Assembly (NCBI GenBank): GCA_030536575.1
Contig: JAUNPS010000009.1
Location: 1-64,000, forward strand
Direction of reading: 5' to 3'
Source: Eubacteriales bacterium
GTDB taxonomy: Bacteria > Bacillota > Clostridia > Lachnospirales > Lachnospiraceae
Length of the DNA stretch: 64,000 bases
Under the pieces are notes generated by a model. The model worked only from the letters and a program-made list of their open reading frames with translations, did not search any database and was not told the origin of the DNA. This document shows, piece after piece, positions 53,163-61,265 of this stretch. Within the stretch, counting starts at the first letter, position 1. Each line of letters starts with the position of its first letter. The position numbers and the translations under genes were made by a program.

Positions 53163-53678
53163 TTACATTTTTTTGATTTCCGTGAAACTGATTTCCACAG
53201 GTGTCTCACGACCAAACAGTTCAACATTGATGGTGGCGGTCTGCTTTCCATGGTTCATCGCCTGGATCACGCCTACGGTATCTTTCCAGACACCGCCGGT
53301 TACCGTCACGCTGTCGCCTTCTTCGAAGTCCACTTCCATTTCGACGCGGCCGACTCCGAGGGGCATCATCTCTTCTTCGGTAAGGGGCACCGGCTTCGAT
53401 CCCGGCCCGACAAAGCCTGTCACACCGCGGGTATTTCTCACGACGTACCAGGTGTCGTCGTTCATGACCATGTTCAGAAGCACATAGCCCGGAAACATTT
53501 TTTTCTGGACTTGTTTTTTGGCGCCATTTTTCACTTCGATGACATCCTGCATGGGAACCCGGACTTCCAGGATCTGATCTTCCAGATGTCGGTTTTCGAT
53601 GGTTTTTTCAATGTTGGCTTTTACTTTGTTCTCATACCCGGAATAGGTATGGACGACATACCAGTTCGCTTCTGCCAT
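53163..53678 (-). CDS. nusG: Transcription termination/antitermination factor NusG
   Basis: A 171-residue NusG: N-terminal NGN domain (NWYVVHTYSGYENKVKANIE, FPGYVLLNM) and C-terminal KOW (FEEGDSVTVTGGVWKDTVG). It couples RNA polymerase to Rho or the ribosome. Gene order secE-nusG-rplK is the normal one. Confidence 0.98.
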   Translation of the reverse strand: MAEANWYVVHTYSGYENKVKANIEKTIENRHLEDQILEVRVPMQDVIEVKNGAKKQVQKKMFPGYVLLNMVMNDDTWYVVRNTRGVTGFVGPGSKPVPLTEEEMMPLGVGRVEMEVDFEEGDSVTVTGGVWKDTVGVIQAMNHGKQTATINVELFGRETPVEISFTEIKKM

Positions 53679-53694
53679 ATTCTCACCTTTGTCC

Positions 53695-53898
53695 TTACTT
53701 TACTAGGAAATTCACACCATATTGTACTGCAAAGTCGATGATCGTGATGATCACACCCAGTACGACAGAAACGACGACTACGGCTATGCTCTGCTTGGCC
53801 AGGTCGGTTTTGTCCGGCCAGATGATTTTGCGGAATTCGCTTTTCAGGCCGTCAAACCAGCTCTTTTTTGGAGCCTTTTTTGCTTTTGAATCTTCCAT
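53695..53898 (-). CDS. secE: Preprotein translocase subunit SecE
   Basis: A 67-residue single-helix SecE: amphipathic SWFDGLKSEFRKIIWPDKTDL followed by one transmembrane helix. Standard position between rpmG and nusG. Confidence 0.96.
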   Translation of the reverse strand: MEDSKAKKAPKKSWFDGLKSEFRKIIWPDKTDLAKQSIAVVVVSVVLGVIITIIDFAVQYGVNFLVK

Positions 53899-53927
53899 TT
53901 TAAAACTCCTTCGCCATCGCTGCCTGA

Positions 53928-54077
53928 TTACTTCGTTTCTTTGTGTAATGTGTGTGTTTTGCAGAATCTACAATATTTTTTGGTTTCCATTCTTTCGGGA
54001 TGGGCTTTTTTGTCTTTCATCGTATTGTAATTTCTCTGCTTGCATTCGGTACATGCTAAAGTAACTCTAACGCGCAC
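53928..54077 (-). CDS. rpmG: 50S ribosomal protein L33
   Basis: A 49-residue L33 read directly from the sequence: it begins [20 protein letters not shown] and ends in [16 protein letters not shown]. Two CxxC pairs (residues 9/12 and 36/39) make it the zinc-binding form. GTG start with GAGGTGGAAG upstream. First gene of the operon. Confidence 0.96.
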   Translation of the reverse strand: MRVRVTLACTECKQRNYNTMKDKKAHPERMETKKYCRFCKTHTLHKETK

Positions 54078-54169
54078 AACTTCCACCTCGCCTTCTTGAT
54101 TTTTTAACAGCTTGCGTAATACTGTTGATTTTAGGCATAAAAAAAAGACCTACTTCCATTCGCTCGTTT

Positions 54170-54198
54170 AGTGTAGCATAGGGGGCGGGAAAAGTCAA
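54170..54198 (-). promoter_or_regulatory. Promoter of rpmG-secE-nusG-rplK-rplA
   Basis: Minus strand: -35 TTGACT (54193-54198), 17 bp, -10 TACACT (54170-54175). The leader of about 85 nt holds a run of eight T and an inverted repeat AACAG / CTGTT. Confidence 0.85.
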
Positions 54199-54223
54199 GA
54201 ACTATTTTCGGTATGTCAGGGTT

Positions 54224-54624
54224 CCCGCCCCGGCGCGGGGCATCTGGCTACCTTCTCGGCTGGCCAATGGCAGCGTTGCCGTTCACTATACCGCCAGCCT
54301 TTCTCTTTTTTAACCACTAAGGCATAACCGGACACCACCGTGCCGTCGAAAACCTTCCGGGGAACGGGGCAACGTCATCGTCAAACTTCCCCTAACTGCG
54401 ACTAAGCCGCTCAGGAGAGCCTTCGCGGCTAAGTCTTAGTAAGGGGCGATTTCGACTCTTCCTAAACCCGCCCCTCGAAACACGTCCCCGGAAGCTTTCC
54501 GCCTTCCCGGCGGCTGTATGATCGCGGACTGATAAATATGGACGGATAGGCTGGCGATGCGTGAACATTAACGGCCCTGGCTGGCGCGACGGCGTCCGGT
54601 TATTTCCCCGCCCCGGCGCGGGGC
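54224..54624. repeat. Repeat-rich intergenic block, dispersed repeat copy 2
   Basis: Both ends carry the same 18-nt word CCCGCCCCGGCGCGGGGC (54224-54241 and 54607-54624), itself a small hairpin. Between them lie a strong imperfect stem (about 54388-54447, arms with CTAAGCCGC / GCGGCTAAG) and, at about 54336-54372, the reverse complement of the 36-37 nt core also found at 41.6 kb. No gene of normal quality is seen; stops occur in all frames of any length. It looks like a small mobile or degenerate repeat element next to the ribosomal promoter. Confidence 0.65.
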
Positions 54625-54629
54625 GCGCC

Positions 54630-55499
54630 TTACCGCCCGATACGCTCCGCGATCTCCCGCCCCGCCGGCGTCCCGGCCAGTCCGCCCTGCCCGGTCTCCT
54701 TTAGGTCACTGGTCATTCGATCCCCGATCTCTTTCATCGCATCAAAGACCTGATCCGGCGGAATCCGGCTCTCGATCCCAGCCAGAGCCATATCCGCGGC
54801 CGCCAGGGCATTCACCGCCCCCACCACATTCCGCTTCACACACGGCACCTCCACCAACCCAGCCACAGGATCGCACACCAACCCCAACAAATTCTTCAGC
54901 GCCATCGCCGACGCCTGCGCAATCTGCCACGCACTTCCGCCCTTCAAATGCACCATCGCCCCCGCCGCCATCGCACTGGCCGTCCCAATCTCCGCCTGAC
55001 ACCCTCCGGACGCCCCCGCAATAGACGCCCGCAGCGCAATCACCTGCCCGATTCCAGCCGCCACATAAAGCGCCTCCGTAATCTGCCGCGCGTCCGCTTT
55101 CTTCTCCATAAAATAGGGAACCAGCACCGCCGGCAGCACGCCGCATGCCCCGGCCGTGGGCGCCGCCACGATCCGCTTCATACATGCATTCGATTCCCCC
55201 ATCTGCAGAGCCCCTGCAATGACCTTCCCCATAAACGGGCCGCTCAACGTATCGCCTTTTTCCACATACGCCTGCATCTTTCCTCCGGCCCCGCCGACCA
55301 GCCTGCTGTTCGACTGCTCCTTTTCGTCATAGAGGGAAGCGGCCAGCAGCATTGCATCCCAAAGCTCCTCCATCTGCCGCAGAGACTCCTCTTCCGACAC
55401 ATTCCGTTCATTCGTATCGTCCCGCAGGATGACCTTCCAGAACGGAAGTCCCTCTTCTTTACAGATTCCCAGCACCTCATCCAGACTTCCAAATGCCAT
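54630..55499 (-). CDS. sdaAA: L-serine dehydratase, iron-sulfur-dependent, alpha subunit
   Basis: A 289-residue alpha subunit of the [4Fe-4S] L-serine dehydratase, which converts serine to pyruvate and ammonia. Cluster cysteine candidates are in APTAGACGVLP, LVCDPVAGLVEVPCVKRN. It follows the beta subunit after 5 bp, the usual two-subunit arrangement in Firmicutes. Confidence 0.96.
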   Translation of the reverse strand: MAFGSLDEVLGICKEEGLPFWKVILRDDTNERNVSEEESLRQMEELWDAMLLAASLYDEKEQSNSRLVGGAGGKMQAYVEKGDTLSGPFMGKVIAGALQMGESNACMKRIVAAPTAGACGVLPAVLVPYFMEKKADARQITEALYVAAGIGQVIALRASIAGASGGCQAEIGTASAMAAGAMVHLKGGSAWQIAQASAMALKNLLGLVCDPVAGLVEVPCVKRNVVGAVNALAAADMALAGIESRIPPDQVFDAMKEIGDRMTSDLKETGQGGLAGTPAGREIAERIGR

Positions 55500-55504
55500 C
55501 GCTC

Positions 55505-56170
55505 TTATTCGCCTCCTACATTAATATAAGTAACTTTCAGAATCCCTTCCAGGTGCTCCAGCCATTTCAGTGCCTCCTGGGGGATATCCTGGTCGGTCTC
55601 CACCACCATCACGGCGCGCCCGCCCCTCTTATCCCGGTAAAGGGACATATTCGCAATATTCACCGACTTATGGGACAGCATGGAGGTCACTTCCGCCACA
55701 TGCCCCGGCTGATCCATATTGTGGACGATCAGGGTCGGCATTTCACAGGTACAGTTCACGTCGATCCCATCCAGACGGTTGATCATGATCCGGCCGCCAC
55801 CCAGGGACGACGCCTGCACGCTCAGTTCCCTTCCCTGATCTCCCGTCACCTCCACGAGGACGGTATTCGGATGGGCGCTGCGCAGATTCGCCTCCTCGAA
55901 GGAAAACGCCAGCCCTTCCTTTTCCGCCAGCTCGAGGCTCTTCGGGATCCGGATATCGTCCGGATGCATCCCCAGAAGCCCGGCAATCACCGCCTTGTCC
56001 GTCCCGTGCCCTTTTCCGGTCGCCAGAAATGACCCGTACATGCCAATCTTCGCCTGCACCGGCTTCTGCCCCAGGAGCTTTCGCGTCATCAGCCCGATCC
56101 GAACCGCCCCCGCCGTATGCGAACTGGAAGGCCCTACCATCACCGGCCCTAAAATTTCAAAAATGTTCAT
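55505..56170 (-). CDS. sdaAB: L-serine dehydratase, iron-sulfur-dependent, beta subunit
   Basis: A 221-residue beta subunit: N-terminal FEILGPVMVGPSSSHTAGAVR and a C-terminal ACT domain (PTLIVHNMDQPGHVAEVTSML). Full length for the family. ATG with GGCGGAAAGAGG. Encoded 39 bp after a small membrane protein. Confidence 0.96.
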   Translation of the reverse strand: MNIFEILGPVMVGPSSSHTAGAVRIGLMTRKLLGQKPVQAKIGMYGSFLATGKGHGTDKAVIAGLLGMHPDDIRIPKSLELAEKEGLAFSFEEANLRSAHPNTVLVEVTGDQGRELSVQASSLGGGRIMINRLDGIDVNCTCEMPTLIVHNMDQPGHVAEVTSMLSHKSVNIANMSLYRDKRGGRAVMVVETDQDIPQEALKWLEHLEGILKVTYINVGGE

Positions 56171-56209
56171 CCTCTTTCCGCCTCCTGCCGTATGTATCCC
56201 GTACTTTCT

Positions 56210-56455
56210 CTATTCGCTGGTGTTTTCCGTCTCCGGCGCCTGTGTCTCGATGACCAGAATCGGATTTACTGCAATGCGTTCGCTCTCTTCTTCGTTTTCG
56301 CTTATGGATTCCGTTTCCACGGCCGTCCGCCCGGCGCTCCCCCCGGAAGGATCATGTTCTTCCCATGTCGCAAAAATCAGCACTGCCGCCAGCAAAAGCA
56401 CCAGCGCCGGAATCATCACCGCGACCGCTGTCTCCATTTTTCGCTTTTTCCCCAT
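56210..56455 (-). CDS. Small single-pass membrane protein, unknown
   Basis: An 81-residue protein: short basic N-terminus (MGKKRKME), one hydrophobic helix at about residues 9-28, then a Glu/Ser/Thr-rich acidic tail. I do not recognise a family. It has its own promoter and lies in line with sdaAB-sdaAA, so it is probably the first gene of that operon. ATG with a modest GGGGCGAAGAC upstream. Confidence 0.65.
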   Translation of the reverse strand: MGKKRKMETAVAVMIPALVLLLAAVLIFATWEEHDPSGGSAGRTAVETESISENEEESERIAVNPILVIETQAPETENTSE

Positions 56456-56494
56456 TGTCTTCGCCCCTTATCTGCCTGACAAACTTATTACCCT

Positions 56495-56523
56495 ATTATA
56501 CATAGTTTGTCCCGTTTTTACAA
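56495..56523 (-). promoter_or_regulatory. Promoter of the small membrane protein/sda operon
   Basis: Minus strand: -35 TTGTAA (56518-56523), 17 bp, consensus -10 TATAAT (56495-56500). Confidence 0.8.
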
Positions 56524-56534
56524 TCTTAATCCGG

Positions 56535-56570
56535 AAAAAAGCGCCGCGCAGAAATTCCGCGCAGCGCTTT
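56535..56570 (-). terminator. Intrinsic terminator of the LytTR gene
   Basis: Minus strand: 12-bp stem AAAGCGCTGCGC / GCGCGGCGCTTT (one G-T), loop GGAATTTCT, then TTTCC. Confidence 0.9.
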
Positions 56571-56571
56571 C

Positions 56572-57270
56572 TCATCCAATCCACTTTTTTACTTTCTCCC
56601 TCGTTTCCTCCTGATAGCGCCTGCTCACCGGGATCTTCATCCCGCCCCGCAGCACGATCTCATTTCTCCGGTACTCCTTCATATAATTCAGGTTCACCAC
56701 ATAGCTGTTATGGCACCGCACAAAATCATCCCGTCCGAGCTCCTTTTCCAGCATTCCAAGCTCGACCGACGTCTCCACCGTCTCGTCCTGGCAGATCAGC
56801 CGCGTGATTCGCTTCACCCGTTCCAGATAGAAGATCTCCGGAATCCGGATCACCAGATTCGTTCCCTTATTCGTCACGACCAGATGCTCCTTCTGAATCG
56901 CCTTCTGCTTTTTCACCAGCTCCAGGATGAAACTCATATACTCCCCGACCTGGCCTTTGAGGCAATAAAAACAGTGCGCAACCCGGTAAACTTCCGAAAA
57001 ACACTCCGGCTTTTCCTCCATAAACACGAGCGGCAGCACCGGCCAGATCCTCAGAATCCGGCGGGCCGCTTCCACACATGCGGCTCCGTCCGGCTCCATA
57101 TCCAAAAACAGCAGATCAAGGGACTGAATCTCTAAAAAGTTTATTAATTCTTCTTTTTGGGAAAACGTCAAAATTTCACACTCACACTCATTTTGATCCA
57201 GATTTTGTTCAATCGTTTCCTTGACTGCATTCAGACTGTCTTCCTTAATGTCACATATTCCTATCCTCAT
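56572..57270 (-). CDS. Orphan LytTR-family response regulator
   Basis: A 232-residue regulator: receiver-like domain (MRIGICDIKEDS, acceptor aspartate in LLFLDMEPDG) and a C-terminal LytTR DNA-binding domain (IFYLERVKRITRLI, FVRCHNSYVVNLNYM). The lysine block is atypical (CLKGQVGEY), so phosphorylation may differ from normal. No histidine kinase adjoins it. The ATG is preceded by nine consecutive G (57280-57288), 9 nt away, which acts as or overlaps the ribosome binding site. Confidence 0.9.
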   Translation of the reverse strand: MRIGICDIKEDSLNAVKETIEQNLDQNECECEILTFSQKEELINFLEIQSLDLLFLDMEPDGAACVEAARRILRIWPVLPLVFMEEKPECFSEVYRVAHCFYCLKGQVGEYMSFILELVKKQKAIQKEHLVVTNKGTNLVIRIPEIFYLERVKRITRLICQDETVETSVELGMLEKELGRDDFVRCHNSYVVNLNYMKEYRRNEIVLRGGMKIPVSRRYQEETREKVKKWIG

Positions 57271-57279
57271 CTTGTGTAA

Positions 57280-57288
57280 CCCCCCCCC
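57280..57288 (-). repeat. Nine-base G tract at the LytTR ribosome binding site
   Basis: Nine C on the plus strand (nine G in the mRNA), 9 nt before the LytTR start codon. Length changes by slippage would alter SD strength or spacing. Confidence 0.75.
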
Positions 57289-57465
57289 TAAAATTTGTCA
57301 TGGCGGCGAAGCAAGGTACGCATTTCATGCCACTAGTCTATCTTGTTCAGAACATAGGAATCTTGCGTTTACCTTAAGTTTTTCATAAATATGCCCTATT
57401 ATTTTACTACAATTCGCGGTTATTCTACAAGACGTGCCAACTTTTGTGACAAACTTTTCTTCCTC

Positions 57466-57494
57466 TTGATTTACTTTCCCACACAGGTTATAAT
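57466..57494 (+). promoter_or_regulatory. Promoter of the large XRE protein gene
   Basis: Plus strand: -35 TTGATT (57466-57471), 17 bp, consensus -10 TATAAT (57489-57494), giving a short leader of about 20 nt with CAGGAGGTAAC. Confidence 0.85.
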
Positions 57495-57522
57495 AAGCCC
57501 AGAACACTCCAGGAGGTAACAC

Positions 57523-58974
57523 ATGTCCCATTTAAGCGAACGCTGTCAGCAATTCCTGACTGAAAACGGTACATCCGTCTACCAGCTTTCCAAAACATCC
57601 GGTCTCGACCGTGCTTCCCTGCACCGTCTCGTCACCGGCAAACGCATCCCCACCCTGGAATTTCTCACCAAATTCTGCAGCGCCATGCGCCTGAACCAGG
57701 CCGACATCCGCGAGCTGATGGCACTCTACGAAGAAGCCCACGCCGGCCCCATCGTCTACCGGAACCGCCAGCTGATCCACCAGATCCTGTTCAACCTCTC
57801 CGACCTCACCAAAGACAGCGGCGACCCGTCCGCTCCGATATCCGGCGATCCTGCCGCGGACATTTTTCCTCTGCCCGCCCAGGCCCATACCTCCCTGCAG
57901 ACCCGCGCCCTCATCGAACAGTTTTTGGACAATGTCTTCAAAAATCCGGCCACTGACGGCGAAATCCTGACGAACGTCCCCCTTGGGCGCATGGAACTCT
58001 TACCCGTTGTCTACAATCTCCATAAGCGTTACCCCAAGGAAGTCCGTCTGCGCCACCTGTTTTACTTTTCCTCAAATCCCAGCCTGGCCGACGAGAGTAA
58101 TCCGAACCTGGAAATCATCAAATGGATTCTTCCCATGGCCCTGACCAATTTTGACTCCTACGAACCCTGCTATACCTATTTAAAAGCCAGCAAAAACGAC
58201 ATGGAAATGCTCCTTTGGCCCTATTACCTCATCTCCGGCGATACGGCCGTCGTCGTTTCCGCCTCCTTGCAGGCAGCGATCGTCCACCGGGACCCCGGCA
58301 CCGTCGCCATGTACCGCCAGGAAATGGAAGCGCTCCTGTCCCATTCCAAGCCGCTTCTGATTTCCACCCACACCCTCCAGGATTCCCTGGATTTTTACAA
58401 TGGTTTTTTCTCCAAAGAAAATCCCCTGACCGGTGTCGTGGAATATCAGCCCTGTTTAAGCCCCTTTGTGCCTCTGGAATATTATGAGCAATTTGTCCAA
58501 AAAGTAACCGCAGCGGAAGCCCCGGATTCCTCCTCCGCCTTTTCCCTCTTCCTGAGGGGTCCCCATTTTCCCCAGAAATCCGCTACCTTCTATTTTTCCA
58601 GGGAAGGCCTTCAGTCCTTCTGCGAAACCGGAAAGCTTCTGGGGCAATACGGCACCTACCTGCCCTCCCTCTCCATTCCGGACCGCAGACGCTGCCTGGA
58701 ACAATTCTGCAGTTCCTACCGGGACACCGGCTGTGTCCGGCTCCTGCGCGGGAACCTGCAGATTCCGGTAAACTTAAATATTGAACTTTACCGGCACAGC
58801 ACCATCCTGTTTATGGTATTTGAAGAAGATTACCGCATCCGATTCGTATCGATTTCCGAATCCAGCCTTTACGAGTCCTTTCTGGACTTTTTCCATTCAC
58901 TGGAAGAACCTTATTACAGTTATTCTCCGGAAGAAACGCTGGAAGAAGTAAGGCAGGCGCTGCACAGTCTCTAA
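57523..58974 (+). CDS. XRE helix-turn-helix protein with large unknown C-terminal region
   Basis: A 483-residue protein. Residues about 5-62 form a Cro/C1 helix-turn-helix (GTSVYQLSKTSGLDRASLHRLVTGKRIP). The remaining 400 residues have no motif I recognise; they are soluble in character and could bind a ligand or oligomerise. ATG with CAGGAGGTAAC. Divergent from the LytTR gene and followed by thioredoxin 73 bp later. It could regulate either neighbour. Confidence 0.85.
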   Translation: MSHLSERCQQFLTENGTSVYQLSKTSGLDRASLHRLVTGKRIPTLEFLTKFCSAMRLNQADIRELMALYEEAHAGPIVYRNRQLIHQILFNLSDLTKDSGDPSAPISGDPAADIFPLPAQAHTSLQTRALIEQFLDNVFKNPATDGEILTNVPLGRMELLPVVYNLHKRYPKEVRLRHLFYFSSNPSLADESNPNLEIIKWILPMALTNFDSYEPCYTYLKASKNDMEMLLWPYYLISGDTAVVVSASLQAAIVHRDPGTVAMYRQEMEALLSHSKPLLISTHTLQDSLDFYNGFFSKENPLTGVVEYQPCLSPFVPLEYYEQFVQKVTAAEAPDSSSAFSLFLRGPHFPQKSATFYFSREGLQSFCETGKLLGQYGTYLPSLSIPDRRRCLEQFCSSYRDTGCVRLLRGNLQIPVNLNIELYRHSTILFMVFEEDYRIRFVSISESSLYESFLDFFHSLEEPYYSYSPEETLEEVRQALHSL

Positions 58975-59047
58975 GCTGCGCAGACGCCATACGCATAGAC
59001 CCCTTCCCATTGGGAACACTAAACAAAAAAAGAAAGGTGTAGATCAA

Positions 59048-59365
59048 ATGCTGAAAATCACACAAGAAAATTTCGAAACCGACGTTTTAAACTCTGAAAA
59101 GCCAGTGGTACTGGACTTTTTCGCCACCTGGTGCGGCCCCTGCCGCGCCCTGCATCCTCTCCTTGTAAAAATGGAGAACGAGCACCCGGACTACGTATTC
59201 GCCCAGCTCGACATTGACGAATCTCCGGATCTTACCCAGACCTACCGGATCATGTCCGTTCCCACGGTAAAACTGTTCCAGGGCGGCGAGGTAAAAGGCA
59301 GCCTGGTCGGCGCATCCTCTGAGAGCGAATTGCTCGGACTGATGGAAAAAGCCGCACAGGCCTGA
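59048..59365 (+). CDS. trxA: Thioredoxin
   Basis: A 105-residue thioredoxin with the redox centre ATWCGPCRAL and the cis-proline in SVPTVKLF. Reduces protein disulfides in the cytoplasm. ATG with GAAAGGTG. Full length for the family. Confidence 0.95.
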   Translation: MLKITQENFETDVLNSEKPVVLDFFATWCGPCRALHPLLVKMENEHPDYVFAQLDIDESPDLTQTYRIMSVPTVKLFQGGEVKGSLVGASSESELLGLMEKAAQA

Positions 59366-59461
59366 CAAGCACAGCCGTATATCGGACGCCGGCCCGCGCA
59401 CCCTCGCCCGTCGGCGTTCCCATTACATAACATACCATTCCCACGAAAGGAGAATCTCATC

Positions 59462-61003
59462 ATGACAACCATCAAACCAGACCTTCAATCCGAAATCGGC
59501 CGCATCCCCCCCGAACTCCACAGCCATTTCATCGAATTTCTCGGTTCCTGCATCTACGGCGGCCTCTGGGTCGGCGAAGATTCCGAAATTCCCAACTACC
59601 ACGGCCTGCGCAAAGACGCCGTCGATGCCCTGAAAGCCCTGGAACCGCCCGTCATCCGCTGGCCCGGCGGCTGTTATGCGGACACCTACCACTGGCGGGA
59701 CGGCATCGGCCCCCGCGAAAAGCGTCCGGTCACTTACAACGAAAACTTCGGCACCTACGAAGCCGACAGCAACCAGTTCGGCACCCACGAATTCATGGAA
59801 CTCTGCCGCCTGGTCGGCGCGCGCCCCTGGCTGAACATTAATCTGATGAGCGGTACCGTTGCTGAAATGCGTGACTGGATGGAATACTGCAACCGCAAAG
59901 AAGGCACCACCCTGTCCGCCGAGCGCGCACAGAACGGGAGCAAAGAGCCTTTCCGTGTCGAACTCTGGGGCGTTGGAAACGAAATGTGGGCCGGCGGCGG
60001 CACCTCCACGCCGGAAAGTTACGCAAACGAATACCGGAAATACGCGTCCGCATTCCCCTCCTTCGTTTCTCTGGATCCTGCCGACACGGACCGGCCGGTG
60101 ATGAAACGCATTGCCAGCGGCCCCGACGGAAATAAGCCCCTGGAGCGCGTCAAATGGACGAAACAGTTCTTCCAGGCCCTGGGCCAGTTCCGCCAGCCGC
60201 CCATCGACGCCATGGATCTCCATTTTTACAACTGGAACCTGGATCACGGCATGCATCCGGAAACCGAATTCGATGAGCCGGAATGGGATGCGGTCATTCA
60301 CGGTTGTCTGGAGCTGGAAGAAATTATTCAGGAACAGGCGGCCCTGATTCAGGAGGGGCTCGACCAGTTCCCGCCCCAGGAAGGCCCCGAAATCTTCCGC
60401 GGCCCCCGCAAGACCTGCGATCTGGTTGTGGGCGAATGGGGGAACTGGCACGGCGGCGCTTTCCAGAACCGCCCGGCCCTTTATCAGCAGTGCACCATGC
60501 GCGACGCCATTACTACCGCACTCACCCTGGACATTTTCCACCGCAACTGCCGTCTTGTCCGGATGGCCTGCGTCGCCCAGACCGTAAACGTGCTGAATTC
60601 CCTGATCCTCACGGAAAAAGACGTCTGCATCCTTACTCCAAACTACGACGTCTTCCAGATGTATAAAGTCCATCGCAATGCAACGGCCCTGGAACTGAAG
60701 CTGGAACAGGCCGATGACAAACTGTACGCCTTCGCTTCCCGCAAAGACAGTCAGGTCTATCTAAACCTTGTCAACACTGACATGACCCGCGAAAAGGAAG
60801 CCGTCCTTGAACTGCCGGGCGCGCGCTGCCTCTCCGGCTCCATCCTTGCAAGCGATGACCCGCACGCCTGCAATACAGCCGATGCCCCTAACCGCATCCG
60901 CGCAAAAGCCGCAGCCCTGCCCGCACAGAATGGAAGCCGCTTCCAGTTCACCCTGCCTGCCGCTTCCGTCCATACCTACACCTTCGAACTCAGCGAATCG
61001 TAA
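59462..61003 (+). CDS. abfA: GH51 alpha-L-arabinofuranosidase
   Basis: A 513-residue family 51 enzyme that releases L-arabinofuranose from arabinan or arabinoxylan oligosaccharides. Acid/base E174 in GVGNEMWAGGG and nucleophile E325 in VVGEWGNWH; IRWPGGCYADTYHWRDGIGP is the other landmark. No signal peptide, matching intracellular AbfA enzymes. ATG with GAAAGGAGAATC. It stands alone, without a transporter, 96 bp after trxA. Confidence 0.93.
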   Translation: MTTIKPDLQSEIGRIPPELHSHFIEFLGSCIYGGLWVGEDSEIPNYHGLRKDAVDALKALEPPVIRWPGGCYADTYHWRDGIGPREKRPVTYNENFGTYEADSNQFGTHEFMELCRLVGARPWLNINLMSGTVAEMRDWMEYCNRKEGTTLSAERAQNGSKEPFRVELWGVGNEMWAGGGTSTPESYANEYRKYASAFPSFVSLDPADTDRPVMKRIASGPDGNKPLERVKWTKQFFQALGQFRQPPIDAMDLHFYNWNLDHGMHPETEFDEPEWDAVIHGCLELEEIIQEQAALIQEGLDQFPPQEGPEIFRGPRKTCDLVVGEWGNWHGGAFQNRPALYQQCTMRDAITTALTLDIFHRNCRLVRMACVAQTVNVLNSLILTEKDVCILTPNYDVFQMYKVHRNATALELKLEQADDKLYAFASRKDSQVYLNLVNTDMTREKEAVLELPGARCLSGSILASDDPHACNTADAPNRIRAKAAALPAQNGSRFQFTLPAASVHTYTFELSES

Positions 61004-61060
61004 CCGAAGGTCTCTATTCTTAAAATTCTTAAAATTTTTTTGTTTTTTTTCAAAAAACAC

Positions 61061-61089
61061 TTGCATTTTTCTTTTTCTTGTTCTATAAT
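61061..61089 (+). promoter_or_regulatory. Strong promoter with no protein gene downstream
   Basis: Plus strand: -35 TTGCAT (61061-61066), exactly 17 bp, consensus -10 TATAAT (61084-61089). The next plus-strand gene starts 1.2 kb later beyond a terminator, so this promoter seems to serve a short RNA. Confidence 0.8.
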
Positions 61090-61095
61090 GCGAAT

Positions 61096-61265
61096 ACGAT
61101 ATCTTTTCATATGGAGACGGTCTCGATTCCTTCACTTTTCTTGAGACTGTTCCAATTTCTTTTCATAAAGATAATCTGAAGAATGCAGAAAAAAGCGGGC
61201 TCCCCAGCCCGCACGAAAGCATGGAGCCGGTAACTGATGGGGGAGGCTCCATGCTTTTTCTTTTT
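61096..61265 (+). ncRNA. Candidate small RNA of about 170 nt
   Basis: Between a consensus promoter and a strong terminator lie three hairpins: (1) 61113-61126 with 61141-61153, about 12 bp; (2) GCGGGCT-CCCC-AGCCCGC at 61195-61212; (3) the terminator stem. No open reading frame with a ribosome binding site is apparent. I cannot match it to a known RNA family. Confidence 0.55.
61218..61265 (+). terminator. Intrinsic terminator of the candidate small RNA
   Basis: Plus strand: 12-bp stem AAGCATGGAGCC / GGCTCCATGCTT, then TTTCTTTTT. It also lies just after the convergent hydrolase gene and may serve both. Confidence 0.85.

Noticed and set aside
54078-54629. tRNA or rRNA genes in the spacer upstream of rpmG
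   Set aside because: No cloverleaf, TTCGA arm or rRNA-like sequence could be found; the structure seen is repeat-derived.
59423-60673. 416-codon minus-strand open frame opposite GH51
   Set aside because: Mirror of the GH51 gene; no ribosome binding site or domain.
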